Source of the DNA: CAZTNW01 sp964614945
GTDB lineage: Bacteria; Caldisericota; JANLFM01
Reading direction: 5' to 3'
NCBI GenBank assembly: GCA_964614945.1
Contig: CAZTNW010000003.1
Coordinates: 62,001 to 126,000 of the forward strand
DNA: 64,000 bases
Under the pieces are notes generated by a model. That model searched no databases. It was not told the origin of the DNA and worked only from the letters and a program-made list of their open reading frames with translations. Shown here one piece after another: positions 1-8,578 of this stretch; within the stretch, counting starts at the first letter, position 1, and every line of letters begins with the position of its first letter. Position numbers and translations under genes: made by a program.

Positions 1-20
1 CACGGAAAAAGGAATACTTC

Positions 21-40
21 GCTCTCCCTATAGGGAGAGC
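21..40. repeat. 20-bp perfect palindrome upstream of tRNA-Ile
   Basis: GCTCTCCCTA is followed directly by its own reverse complement. No T-run follows on the plus strand. On the minus strand a short T-rich stretch lies beyond it (complement of positions 6-10). It could be the terminator stem of a gene outside the window. A second short GC-rich inverted repeat (GCCAGGGCCCTGGGC) follows at about 44-58. Confidence 0.4.
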
Positions 41-60
41 ATCGCCAGGGCCCTGGGCGT

Positions 61-90
61 TTGACGAGAGGACCTTGCATTTGTTATAAA
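61..90 (+). promoter_or_regulatory. Promoter of tRNA-Ile
   Basis: TTGACG (61-66), an 18-bp spacer and TATAAA (85-90) match the sigma-70 consensus. They end 9 bp before the tRNA 5' end at 100, the expected spacing for a short-leader tRNA transcript. Confidence 0.65.
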
Positions 91-99
91 TTTTCCAGT

Positions 100-176
<77 letters not shown>

Positions 177-448
177 TACGCAGCTCCCGAACCGCTAGCT
201 TTTGGGGCGATGAGGTGGAAATTGCGTTGAGGTTCTACCGGAACAATCTTATCATCTTTCACGTTAATTCGCTTGAATACTTCGCAGAGCAGCCGCTCCT
301 CGTCAAGGTTGCCATTTTTAAAGTGGTCAGTAACATCGGTTGCCAGTCCCAGCGCAATATCAAAATCAGCTTTCACCAGATGTCGGCGCTGCTTAATAGC
401 ATCGACAGTAACATTGAGCCTGGCTCTCTCGGATTCGATGCGGGACCA
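177..448 (-). pseudogene. Remnant of a site-specific recombinase C-terminus
   Basis: The minus strand is open from 448, just after an in-frame TAG at 449-451, and reads through the tRNA without its own stop. The peptide includes ERLLCEVFKRINVKDDKIV, which resembles the extreme C-terminus of large serine recombinases in its VKDGKIV-like strand; that match is from memory. No catalytic domain or zinc ribbon remains and there is no proper start. I read it as the degraded tail of an integrase left beside tRNA-Ile. The family assignment is tentative. Confidence 0.4.
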
Positions 449-511
449 CTAACCCCGTGATCCTATTTCTGGTCTTGTTCGTTTTAAATAGCTTATCTCA
501 TTCGCCTTTAG

Positions 512-640
512 GCCGAGGGTGGAAACTTCGGGGAAATCATCCGGAGATCCATTACTGCCAGCGCGGAAACCTTAGAGCATATCAAGACCAATGAAGAACT
601 TATCCACCACCTGAAGCATATTTTTTATATGGGCTGGTAA
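512..640 (+). pseudogene. Orphan C-terminal gene fragment, unknown family
   Basis: An open stretch of 42 codons follows an in-frame TAG at 509-511 and ends in TAA at 638-640. It reads like real protein (EGGNFGEIIRRS, then ETLEHIKTNEELIHHLKHIF). It has no start codon or ribosome-binding site, so it is probably the 3' end of a lost gene. I do not recognise the family. Confidence 0.3.
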
Positions 641-727
641 AGAAGGACAAGAAGACCGTTTAGTTTTATCGCTTGTCTATCGTACTAATGAGATTTTTTC
701 TTAACACCAAAGGGGACGGTACCTAGA

Positions 728-747
728 ACTCTTCCTCGAGGAAGAGT
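728..747. repeat. 20-bp perfect palindrome
   Basis: ACTCTTCCTC is followed directly by its reverse complement GAGGAAGAGT. It lies in a decayed intergenic stretch, just after an AAAGGGGACGGTACC sequence of the kind often seen at small dispersed repeats. No T-run follows. It may be a decayed terminator or an end of a small mobile element. Confidence 0.4.
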
Positions 748-761
748 CGTTTCAATAACCC

Positions 762-941
762 GTGGTCTTAGTTCCTGGGATATCTACTCAACTTTCCATT
801 ATCATTGCTGCATTGAACTTGGCGTTTTCGCTATTATTCCTAATTGAAGGGTTTAGCGACTATGAGGGCTTGTTACAGCGTGCGTTTTATCTATTGACAC
901 TTATCTGGATAGGCGCGGTGTCTATAAAGTTACTACCCTAA
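762..941 (+). CDS. Small membrane protein or membrane-protein fragment
   Basis: A 59-codon frame starts with GTG at 762 and ends with TAA at 939-941. It encodes two hydrophobic segments, LSIIIAALNLAFSLLFLI and FYLLTLIWIGAVSI, joined by a short polar loop (EGFSDYEGLLQR). There is no convincing ribosome-binding site. It may be a small two-helix protein or the tail of a larger permease that has decayed like its neighbours. Confidence 0.3.
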   Translation: MVLVPGISTQLSIIIAALNLAFSLLFLIEGFSDYEGLLQRAFYLLTLIWIGAVSIKLLP

Positions 942-1071
942 CTACCCAGTAGTGTTTTTATAATATAGACTGAACGCTAACTCAAACGTTTGGTTCTGGT
1001 ATTGTATTACCAATTCGATTTAGCTAAATCGCTGCACAAGTTTATATACAATCAACACCAAAGGCTAGAGC

Positions 1072-1205
1072 TTTAACCACCGGTATGCGCTCATCCGCTC
1101 CATGCATAAATTGCCGCCGGGGAGCTCAAACCCTTCAGCCCACAAGAATGCCGATACTAACATGGCTACGCCACCTTTGTCATCCAGTGCGCCGCGCCTC
1201 CAGAG
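1072..1205 (-). pseudogene. Fragment of an M20 family metallopeptidase
   Basis: The minus strand reads RRGALDDKGGVAMLVSAFLW then AEGFELPGG. The G-A-x-D-D-K-G signature around a zinc-binding aspartate is typical of M20 peptidases. Only about 45 residues are left. The frame breaks on both sides and no other M20 motif is present nearby, so this is a relic. The intact M20 gene at 49022-50143 is a different family member. Confidence 0.5.
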
Positions 1206-1376
1206 AAAGCAATAATAGTAGTTTCAATAGAGAAGATGATTTATAATATTGGTCAAACATACCTGTTTCCCACTCGCAAGAATAGTGAAATCATCATATT
1301 TCCGACTTCTTAGCTTTGCGAGGTCAATTCAGGAAGTTGGATGGTAATGCATTACTATGAAATCCAGGAGGTCATG

Positions 1377-2840
1377 ATGAGAAAAAATTGGTGCATTCTG
1401 GTAGTTACTGTTCTAGCGATAGCATCTCTAATCGCTGCCACTATTCCAGCCTGCGCACCAAGACAAAACTCGGAAATGAAGGGTGGAGACATTGAGCAAT
1501 TCAAGTCTCTACTCGAAGAATCCGGTTTTACTATCCAGCAGGGCGCCTATGGCTACCAGGACGCCATCGCGCTCTGTAGTGCCGGTTTTCTCGAGAGCTG
1601 CCTGGGAGCGAATGTAGATGCACCATATCTAGCTTATAAACTGCCACCGGCACCAGGTCAAAAAGCATCTGATATGAAAATTGACCCAGACGACGGCTTA
1701 GCTTTTGCTTACCATCTACGGCCTGATGAAGCTATCGTCCAAATCGGCCGCACACCTCCAGAGGCTGGATTTTTCAGTTATCAAAGCTATCTAACGATGA
1801 GATATGACCCTGACAGTGAGCGGCATCTGGCACTTTTCAATAGCATCGGCGATACCATAAATAATCTGACCATAAATACCCAGAGCGCGACAACCGACAA
1901 ATTCAACCAGCCGGTAATCATCATATCTACCGCCGATAAGGAAATAGATAGATTAGTGCGCACGGCAGCGCAGAATGCCGGCTATTCTCCAAATATGATA
2001 AATACGGATATTATTCCATCAGCAGCGGTAAATATGGGGCTTGAAGAGGAAGCAGACCTTTTCGGTTTTGTCAGCCGTATCGCCATCCCCAGGGATAAGG
2101 ACGAGCTGAACGCTTATATCGAAGACCCCGGTTCGATAATATTCCGCCTGACACCTGAGAAGCCTGTAACACCAGATCTCTTTCCTGTTCCCACCCTGCG
2201 TGTTCGCGGTACTGGAAAAACAGAGTTGGATCTGCTGCCCGCTGTCGAGGAGCTACGGCAGGCCATCCTAGCCAGGTATGATAATCTCGCTGCAACCGAG
2301 CTGCCCGCATATGTCGCGCTGCCCGAAGGCTTCACGGCTACGCAGAGCAAGATAAATACCATCGGCGATAACCGCGATGCTGCTTACTTCTGCACCGTAG
2401 AAATTGACGCCTGGACAAAAGGAGAAGATAGCCGCAGAGATGCGGCCTTCACCCTGCCTGATGGCCCAGATGACTTCATTATCATTTACGGGGTCAACCA
2501 TGAGACCACAGGTAAAGCAATGTACGCCAACTGTGTCGTCTACGGCCTGCAGTATCTTAATGGCGTCACCCATATCGACAGTAGGACATATCAGGGCAGT
2601 GCCCACGACTACATCCCGGGGAATCCCGATGCTGAATATCTCTATGCCTGGAAAATAGCTAGAAAAAGCCGTGGCGATCCGTACTGCCTCGAAGTACCCA
2701 TTGGCCCGCAGCGTTATGGCGTCAGCCTGGATGACAGGTTAATGCTGTTCTTCCGCGCATATCTGGAAGAGTCCACACAGGTTGGGCCAGCATATAACGA
2801 GTTGGTCATAGATCGAGCGATAAAATTCGGCCCCCTGTAG
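1377..2840 (+). CDS. Lipoprotein of unknown function (487 aa)
   Basis: I chose ATG 1377 because AGGAGG at 1366-1371 sits 5 nt upstream; an in-frame ATG 1374 is too close and ATG 1341 has no site. The N-terminus (MRKNWC, then a hydrophobic run ending in TIPAC) is a lipoprotein signal peptide, with Cys near residue 25 as the likely lipidated residue, so the protein is probably anchored outside the membrane. The mature part is about 460 residues, acidic, with several cysteines (ALCSAGFLESC, FCTVEID, ANCVVYGL). I do not recognise a domain. It stands alone between a decayed region and the convergent hydrogenase operon. Confidence 0.8.
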   Translation: MRKNWCILVVTVLAIASLIAATIPACAPRQNSEMKGGDIEQFKSLLEESGFTIQQGAYGYQDAIALCSAGFLESCLGANVDAPYLAYKLPPAPGQKASDMKIDPDDGLAFAYHLRPDEAIVQIGRTPPEAGFFSYQSYLTMRYDPDSERHLALFNSIGDTINNLTINTQSATTDKFNQPVIIISTADKEIDRLVRTAAQNAGYSPNMINTDIIPSAAVNMGLEEEADLFGFVSRIAIPRDKDELNAYIEDPGSIIFRLTPEKPVTPDLFPVPTLRVRGTGKTELDLLPAVEELRQAILARYDNLAATELPAYVALPEGFTATQSKINTIGDNRDAAYFCTVEIDAWTKGEDSRRDAAFTLPDGPDDFIIIYGVNHETTGKAMYANCVVYGLQYLNGVTHIDSRTYQGSAHDYIPGNPDAEYLYAWKIARKSRGDPYCLEVPIGPQRYGVSLDDRLMLFFRAYLEESTQVGPAYNELVIDRAIKFGPL

Positions 2841-2998
2841 CCGGGACTGATCCATGGGCAAGGCTATATTAATGATTCCGGTGCCGATCTTCCCCGCGGT
2901 GTTTCGCGAAACCATATGAGCATCGCTTCCGCTTCTCCTTTTAAGACTGTGGTGGAGCAAGAACCTTTTAGTTTTTCCGGAATGCGCTTGCCTGGTCG

Positions 2999-4210
2999 TT
3001 ATAATCGGTATGCCAGATCGGCAAGCTCAGGGAAGGGCTTGAGAACCCGAGGGAAGGCTCCTTTCAGGAAGGCGATGAGGACACCGTAGTTGGTCATCGG
3101 AACTCCAATCGAGGCGGGGATCGACTGTCGGCGTAGGACCTCGCGCCGATTGAGAGTACAGCCGCCACAATGGATGACGAGTTTATAGGTGGAGAGGTCG
3201 TCGGGGAAGTCGTAGCCAGGGACTACCATCACCTCGAGTGGGCCGCCGACATACTCCGAGAGCCAGCGCGGTATCTTGCGGCGGCCAATATCATCCTCCA
3301 TCGGATGGTGAGTGCAACTCTCGGCAACCAGCACCTTATCTCCCGGCTTCAGGCCTTTTACCGCCCTGACCCCCTCGACCATCGCCCGGAGATCACCTTT
3401 CTGCCGTATCGACAGGAGCGAGAAGCCAGTCAGCGGAATATCCTCAGGGATCACCGGAGCTACCCTCTCTAAGGCCTGCGAATCGGTGACGGCGAGGGCC
3501 GGCTTTATCTTGAGCGACGCAAGCGCTGCCTCGACCTCGAACTCGGTGGCAGCGACGACGATACCGTGGCCATCGAGCACCTCGCGGATCGTCCTGGCCT
3601 GTGGCATGATCATCCGCCCTTTGGGCGCGCCGCGGTCGATCGGAGTGATAAGAAGCACCACATCGCCCGGTTCGAGCAGATCGCGAAGTAACGGCGGTTC
3701 CCATTCTTTGGGGGCCATGTCAACAATCGCCTTTTTCAACTCCTCTATTCCCTCTCCCTCGAGGGTCGAGACCTTGATCGCCGGACGGTCGCCGAGCCAG
3801 ACCCTGAGTTCGGGTGCCAGGTCGGTATCTATCTTGTTAATGACCATCACAAAGTCGATACGGTACTTGTGGAAACTTGCGAGCAGCTGCTTCTCAAACG
3901 CGAAATCGGTCGCGTCGGCCGGAATCACCAGCAGGGCCAGGTCAGTTTTCGTCAGGATCCGCTCGGTTCTTCTGACCCGCTCTTCGCCCAGCGACCGATC
4001 GGTGTCGTCGATACCCGCCGTATCGATGAAGACCACCGGGCCGAGCGGCAGGAGTTCCATTGCCTTAAAGACCGGGTCGGTCGTCGTTCCCGGAACCTCG
4101 GAGACGATGGCGATCTGCTGCTTGGTGAGAGCATTGATGAGCGATGACTTCCCGCAGTTCCGCCTCCCGAAAATACCGATGTGCAGGCTATCGCCGCGTT
4201 GCGCCTTCAT
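2999..4210 (-). CDS. hydF: [FeFe]-hydrogenase maturation GTPase HydF
   Basis: HydF is the scaffold GTPase on which the 2Fe subcluster of [FeFe]-hydrogenase is assembled before transfer to apo-HydA. The 403-residue protein has an N-terminal P-loop (GRRNCGKSS, near residue 15), GTTTDP as switch I, DTAGIDD (G3) and NKID (G4). The C-terminal cluster ligands are Cys-Thr-His near 299 and HCGGC near 347-351, matching the CxH...HCxxC motif. An upstream in-frame extension to 4459 is only antisense overlap with hydE. ATG 4210 has GAGGAGAG just upstream and overlaps the hydE stop by 23 nt, so translation is probably coupled. It is the last gene of the hyd operon. Confidence 0.95.
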   Translation of the reverse strand: MKAQRGDSLHIGIFGRRNCGKSSLINALTKQQIAIVSEVPGTTTDPVFKAMELLPLGPVVFIDTAGIDDTDRSLGEERVRRTERILTKTDLALLVIPADATDFAFEKQLLASFHKYRIDFVMVINKIDTDLAPELRVWLGDRPAIKVSTLEGEGIEELKKAIVDMAPKEWEPPLLRDLLEPGDVVLLITPIDRGAPKGRMIMPQARTIREVLDGHGIVVAATEFEVEAALASLKIKPALAVTDSQALERVAPVIPEDIPLTGFSLLSIRQKGDLRAMVEGVRAVKGLKPGDKVLVAESCTHHPMEDDIGRRKIPRWLSEYVGGPLEVMVVPGYDFPDDLSTYKLVIHCGGCTLNRREVLRRQSIPASIGVPMTNYGVLIAFLKGAFPRVLKPFPELADLAYRL

Positions 4211-5315
4211 GCCTTCTCTCCTCGAGTGTGCACCTTTTCGCCTTGAGAAAATGCGGCGAGTCGCCCCACTCGCCATATCCGATGGTCTCACCGATGGAGA
4301 TAATGCGGCGCTCGAGACAGGTGGTATACATCGCCACGTTCTCATCCCTGCAGGGCTTGTCATCGTAGAGCTGATAACCGGTGCGGTAATGCATGGGGGT
4401 GAGGTTCGGCATGATGATGTTGGCGCCGGCGAGCAGCCCCATCTCGCGACCGGCCTCATCGATTGCCTGCAGGGCGGTGGTCGAAGCGATGTTGATGTCC
4501 TTCAGCTGTATCCGGGTGACCGCAATCATCCGGAGCGCCCGACGTAGCTGCGCCTCCTTCTGCTCTCGCCAATCGGGGATGGAGTTCTTGAGCGGGGTGC
4601 CGCAGTGCGGGATGTAGGGACCCATCCCGATCATCGCCACATCCATCTTGCGGAAAAAGGCGACATCGTCAGCCAGATCGGCGGATGTCTGCCCTGGAAG
4701 GCCAATCATGACGCCGGTTCCGACCTGATAGCCGAGCCGGTAAAGCTTCCGCAGTGCCTCCAAACGTACCTCGAAATCGTGATTGTCGGGATGAAGCGTC
4801 TTGTAAAGCGCCGGATTGCTAGTCTCTATGCGCAGGAGATAGCGATGCGCCCCGGCGACGAACCAGCGGCGGTAGGTCTCCTCTGACTGTTCGCCGAGCG
4901 AGAGCGTTATCCCCAGCTCGTTGTGCGATATCCCCTTCGCACGACGGATGAGCCGTTCGATGAAGCAGACGAAGTCCTCGTTCTGTTGTTCACCGCTCTG
5001 GATAACGATTGAGCCGTAGCGTGCTCGGTGAGCGAACATCACCGCCGCGACCACCTCCTCCTCGCTCATCGTGTAACGAGCGAGCGCGGTATTATCGCGA
5101 CGGATGCCGCAATAAAAGCAGTTCTTTACGCAGAGGTTCGACAGTTCGATTAGGCCGCGGAAATAGACTCTCCTGCCGATCTGCCGCTGCTTTATCTCGT
5201 AGGCTCGTTTAAAAAGAGCTGCTTCTTCGTCCGGATCGGCGAGATCGAGGAGTGTGATGATGTCGTCGCGGGTCAGTTCATTCCTTGCCAGTATCGTTCC
5301 CAGTTCGAATCGCAT
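4188..5315 (-). CDS. hydE: [FeFe]-hydrogenase maturase HydE (radical SAM)
   Basis: HydE is a radical SAM enzyme needed for assembly of the H-cluster 2Fe subcluster, acting on the HydG-made iron-cysteine-cyanide/CO precursor. The 375-residue protein carries the radical SAM cluster motif CVKNCFYC (Cys 62, 66, 69) at the end of the first strand and a GxIxGxxxQ-like stretch (VMIGLPGQT) for SAM binding. Length is normal. It sits between hydG and hydF and overlaps hydF. A related family, PylB, is excluded by the neighbours. Confidence 0.95.
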   Translation of the reverse strand: MRFELGTILARNELTRDDIITLLDLADPDEEAALFKRAYEIKQRQIGRRVYFRGLIELSNLCVKNCFYCGIRRDNTALARYTMSEEEVVAAVMFAHRARYGSIVIQSGEQQNEDFVCFIERLIRRAKGISHNELGITLSLGEQSEETYRRWFVAGAHRYLLRIETSNPALYKTLHPDNHDFEVRLEALRKLYRLGYQVGTGVMIGLPGQTSADLADDVAFFRKMDVAMIGMGPYIPHCGTPLKNSIPDWREQKEAQLRRALRMIAVTRIQLKDINIASTTALQAIDEAGREMGLLAGANIIMPNLTPMHYRTGYQLYDDKPCRDENVAMYTTCLERRIISIGETIGYGEWGDSPHFLKAKRCTLEERRHEGATRR

Positions 5316-5365
5316 GGCCCGGCATCCTCATCCATCCGCAACATCAGCAGGGAGGCGGAAGAGCT

Positions 5366-6748
5366 TCAGACATACACATCAATTGCCCCTGCCTCGATAT
5401 CCTTAAGCGAGGAACTGGTCTTCGTGCGTAATTTTTCGTCGGGGATGTCGGCGAGCATCTTGGCGATGATGTGGTCGCCGACGGCGCGTGTCTCGGGAGC
5501 GGCGTAGTTAACAAGGTATTCCTTGAAACTGGTGATGGCGTTGGGAAGGCAGAAATATCTGATGAGGCCGGGCTTGGCGAGGTCCATAAAATCCTGCCCG
5601 GTCCGGCCGAGACGATAGCAGCCGGTGCAGAAGGAGGGAATGTAGCCCATCGTCGCGATGTCGCGGATGACCTCTTCGAGCGAGCGATGGTCGCCCAGCG
5701 AGAACTGTTCAGCCGCGGAATCATCCGAGTAGCCGCCGGGGTTGGTCCGCGAGCCGGCCGATATTTGCGAGATGCCGAGCGAGAGCGCGTCGCGGCGCAT
5801 GTCGGCATCCTCGCGCGTCGAAAGTATCATTCCGGTGTAGGGAACGGTGATGCGCAGGATAGAGATGATTTTACGGAAATCACGGTCGTTTACTGGATGG
5901 GGCGGATTTACCGAGATCTCGGAGCCAGTGGCCGGCTCCAAACGCGGTACAGAGATGGTGTGGACACCGGTGCCGAACCGTTCCTCAAGATGGCGGATGT
6001 GTTGGAGTAGCGCCATGATCTCGAAGCGGTAATCCTCAAGTCCGAAGAGGATGCCGACGCCAACATCATCGATTCCTGCCTCCATCGCGCGGTCCATCGC
6101 GGTAAGATGGTAGAGATAGTCCGCTTTCGGCCCCGAGGGATGCATCTTCTTGTAGGTCTCGGCGTGGTAGGTCTCCTGAAAAAGCTGGTAGGTGCCGATG
6201 CGGGCTGATTTAAGTACCTTGAAACCTTCGACCGGAAGCGCTGCGATGTTAACGTTGATGCGCCGTATTTCCCCCTTCCCCATCTTGACGCTGTAGATGG
6301 TTTCTATCGCCCTGAGGGTATAGTCGAGCGCGTTTATCCCGAGCCCTTCGCCCGACACCAGCAGTATCCGCTTCTGCCCTTGCTGAACAAGCATCTGAAC
6401 CTCGCGGCGCACCTCGTCAAAGGTAAGTGTCCGGCGCGGTATCTGCCAGTTCGATTTCTTGAAGGCGCAGTATAGGCAGTCGTTATTGCAGAGGTTCGAG
6501 ACGTAGAGCGGCGCGAAAAGAACCAGCCGCCGGCCGTATATCTCTTCCTTAATAAAACGACCAGCCTCGGCTATACGAGCAAGGTGATCGTCATCCTCGA
6601 TCATGAGGAGCCGCTCCGCCTCGGCGTGGCTGATGCCCTTGAGTTCTCGGGCATGGGAGAGTATATCGTTGATCTCGCGGTCGTCAGGCGGCCTGGTGTT
6701 CTTGAGGTACTCATAGATCCTGCCGTGGTCGATGAATCCGCTGTCCAT
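5366..6748 (-). CDS. hydG: [FeFe]-hydrogenase maturase HydG (tyrosine lyase)
   Basis: HydG is a radical SAM enzyme that cleaves tyrosine to p-cresol and dehydroglycine, giving the CO and CN ligands of the H-cluster. The 460-residue protein has the radical SAM motif CNNDCLYC (Cys 87, 91, 94) and the HydG-specific second cluster motif CX2CX22C (Cys 374, 377, 400). The latter separates it from the thiamine enzyme ThiH. It lies 13 bp downstream of hydA in the same operon and upstream of hydE. Confidence 0.95.
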   Translation of the reverse strand: MDSGFIDHGRIYEYLKNTRPPDDREINDILSHARELKGISHAEAERLLMIEDDDHLARIAEAGRFIKEEIYGRRLVLFAPLYVSNLCNNDCLYCAFKKSNWQIPRRTLTFDEVRREVQMLVQQGQKRILLVSGEGLGINALDYTLRAIETIYSVKMGKGEIRRINVNIAALPVEGFKVLKSARIGTYQLFQETYHAETYKKMHPSGPKADYLYHLTAMDRAMEAGIDDVGVGILFGLEDYRFEIMALLQHIRHLEERFGTGVHTISVPRLEPATGSEISVNPPHPVNDRDFRKIISILRITVPYTGMILSTREDADMRRDALSLGISQISAGSRTNPGGYSDDSAAEQFSLGDHRSLEEVIRDIATMGYIPSFCTGCYRLGRTGQDFMDLAKPGLIRYFCLPNAITSFKEYLVNYAAPETRAVGDHIIAKMLADIPDEKLRTKTSSSLKDIEAGAIDVYV

Positions 6749-6761
6749 AAACTACTCTCGT

Positions 6762-8567
6762 TTAACGAATGCTGTCTTGGGCCTGATAGTGGGTGTGAAG
6801 GAGTTCGTGCGCCTTGTGGCTATTCGGTTTGCCGAGAAACTCCTCGTAGATCTGGGTGATGCCCGGGTTGACGTGCGACTTGCGCAGTTCGCGGTTGTCG
6901 TCCTCTTGATAGATGGCCGCCGCCCGTTCCGCCTTTATCTTCCAACTGGTGGGTCTCGGCTGACCGCCGCCGCCGATGCAGCCGCCAGGACAGGCCATAA
7001 TCTCGATGAAGTGGTAGGATTTCTCGCCCGTGCGTACCGAGTCGAGCAGTCTGCGCGCCGCGCCGGTCGAGTGAGCCACCGCCACCTTCACGGTGACGCC
7101 CACGAGGAACTCGTAGCCCTTCGTCGCCTTTTCGATCCTGATCTCGGCCTCCTTGGCCGTGATGGCGCCATGCTCGTCGAGCCCGAAGCCGCGGACCGGC
7201 TCGAAGTGGAGGGTCGGGATCGGATCACCGGTGACCAGCTCATAAACGGTGCGCAGGGCCGCTTCCATGACGCCGCCAGTGTTGGCGAAGATATCGGCCG
7301 CGCCGGTCGAGACGCCCATCGGGTCATCCCACTTCGTCTCTTTAACCATATCGAAGTTGACGCCGTGGAGTTTGATCATGCGGGCCAGTTCGCGCGTCGT
7401 GAGAACCACATCCACATCCTGGTAACCGCTGGATTTCATCTCGGGTCGGTCGCACTCGAATTTCTTCGCGGTGCAAGGCATGATCGAGACAACGCGGACC
7501 TTGGCCGGATCTATCTTCTCCTTTTCAGGGTAGTAGGTCTTGGCCAGGGCGCCGAACATCTGCTGGGGCGACTTGCAGGTGGAGATGTTCGGGATGAAGT
7601 CGCTCTCGAAGGTCTCCATGAACTTTATCCAGCCCGGCGAGCAGGAAGTAATCAGCGGCAGGGCAACGGACTTGTCGCCCTCCCTTAGGGCTTTGGTAAC
7701 ACGGGTGAGGAACTCGGTCCCTTCTTCAAGTATTGTCAGGTCAGCGGTAAAGTTGGTGTCCATCACTCGGTCGAAACCGAGCATCTTGAGGACACCGGCC
7801 AGCTTGCCGGTTGAAAGGTAACCGGGCGGGAGGCCGCACGCCTCGCCGACCGAGGCACGGATCGCCGGGGCGGTCTGGACGACAGTGTGTATCTCGGGGT
7901 CATTGATCCATTCCCAAACCTGGGCTGTATCATCGCGCTCCATGAGGGCACCGGTCGGACAGACATTGATGCATTGGCCGCAGTTGATGCAGGTGGTCTC
8001 GGCGAGCGGTTTGCCCGCGGTCGGCGAGGCGATCTTCTCGTAGCCGCGGCCGGCCCAGTCAAGGGCGTAGGCAGTCTGGACCTCGTTGCACGCACGGATG
8101 CAGCGGCCGCAGTTGATGCACTTCGAGGCATCACGGATAACGACGCTGGAACTGTCTATCGGCAATTGCGGTGGTTCGTTCTCGAAACGGTTCTCGCGCA
8201 TGCCGTATTTGTCGGCGAGCGTCTGCAGTTCGCAGTGGGTGTTGCGCTCGCAGTTGAGACAATCCATATTGTGACGGCTCAGGATTAGTTCGAGCACCAT
8301 CCTGCGCGCCTTGATCAGCTCAGGAGTGTTGACCTTCACCTTCATTCCCTCGGCGACCTTGTAGGCACATGAAGGCTGGTAGGTGGGCTGTCCCTCGACC
8401 TCGACGAGGCAGACGCGACAATTCCCCTCCTCGCGGAGGTCGTTGTGCCAGCAAAGGACTGGGATGTCTATGCCGACGTTCTCGGCGGCTTGCCTGATCG
8501 TAAAGTCAGCCGGGACCTCGACCTGCATCCCGTCGATTAACAGTTTCACTTTATCGTTGTCGTTCAT
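6762..8567 (-). CDS. hydA: NAD-linked [FeFe]-hydrogenase catalytic subunit HydA
   Basis: This is the catalytic subunit of a cytoplasmic HydABC/Hnd-type hydrogenase. Domains in order: an N-terminal 2Fe-2S ferredoxin (Cys in CWHNDLREEGNCRVC), a His-Cys 4Fe-4S motif (HNMDCLNC), two 4Fe-4S motifs (CINCGRCIRAC and CINCGQCINVCP), the H-cluster domain, and the fused small-subunit C-terminus. H-cluster motifs are L1 TSCSPGW, L2 MPCTAKKFE and L3 MACPGGCIGGGGQP. L1 has Ser where TSCCPxW is usual. I prefer ATG 8567 (MNDND), which has GGAGGAAACG before it, over ATG 8579, which overlaps the hydB stop. It is preceded by hydB and followed by hydG. Confidence 0.95.
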   Translation of the reverse strand: MNDNDKVKLLIDGMQVEVPADFTIRQAAENVGIDIPVLCWHNDLREEGNCRVCLVEVEGQPTYQPSCAYKVAEGMKVKVNTPELIKARRMVLELILSRHNMDCLNCERNTHCELQTLADKYGMRENRFENEPPQLPIDSSSVVIRDASKCINCGRCIRACNEVQTAYALDWAGRGYEKIASPTAGKPLAETTCINCGQCINVCPTGALMERDDTAQVWEWINDPEIHTVVQTAPAIRASVGEACGLPPGYLSTGKLAGVLKMLGFDRVMDTNFTADLTILEEGTEFLTRVTKALREGDKSVALPLITSCSPGWIKFMETFESDFIPNISTCKSPQQMFGALAKTYYPEKEKIDPAKVRVVSIMPCTAKKFECDRPEMKSSGYQDVDVVLTTRELARMIKLHGVNFDMVKETKWDDPMGVSTGAADIFANTGGVMEAALRTVYELVTGDPIPTLHFEPVRGFGLDEHGAITAKEAEIRIEKATKGYEFLVGVTVKVAVAHSTGAARRLLDSVRTGEKSYHFIEIMACPGGCIGGGGQPRPTSWKIKAERAAAIYQEDDNRELRKSHVNPGITQIYEEFLGKPNSHKAHELLHTHYQAQDSIR

Positions 8568-8578
8568 CGTTTCCTCCA

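Noticed and set aside
3312..4547. Long plus-strand open frame of 411 codons opposite hydF and hydE
   Set aside because: It is antisense to HydF and HydE, which have complete motifs. Its low-complexity Ser/Arg-rich translation is typical of a shadow frame in GC-rich DNA.
6732..7688. Plus-strand open frame of 318 codons opposite hydA
   Set aside because: It is antisense to the H-cluster domain of HydA and has no recognisable motif or ribosome-binding site.
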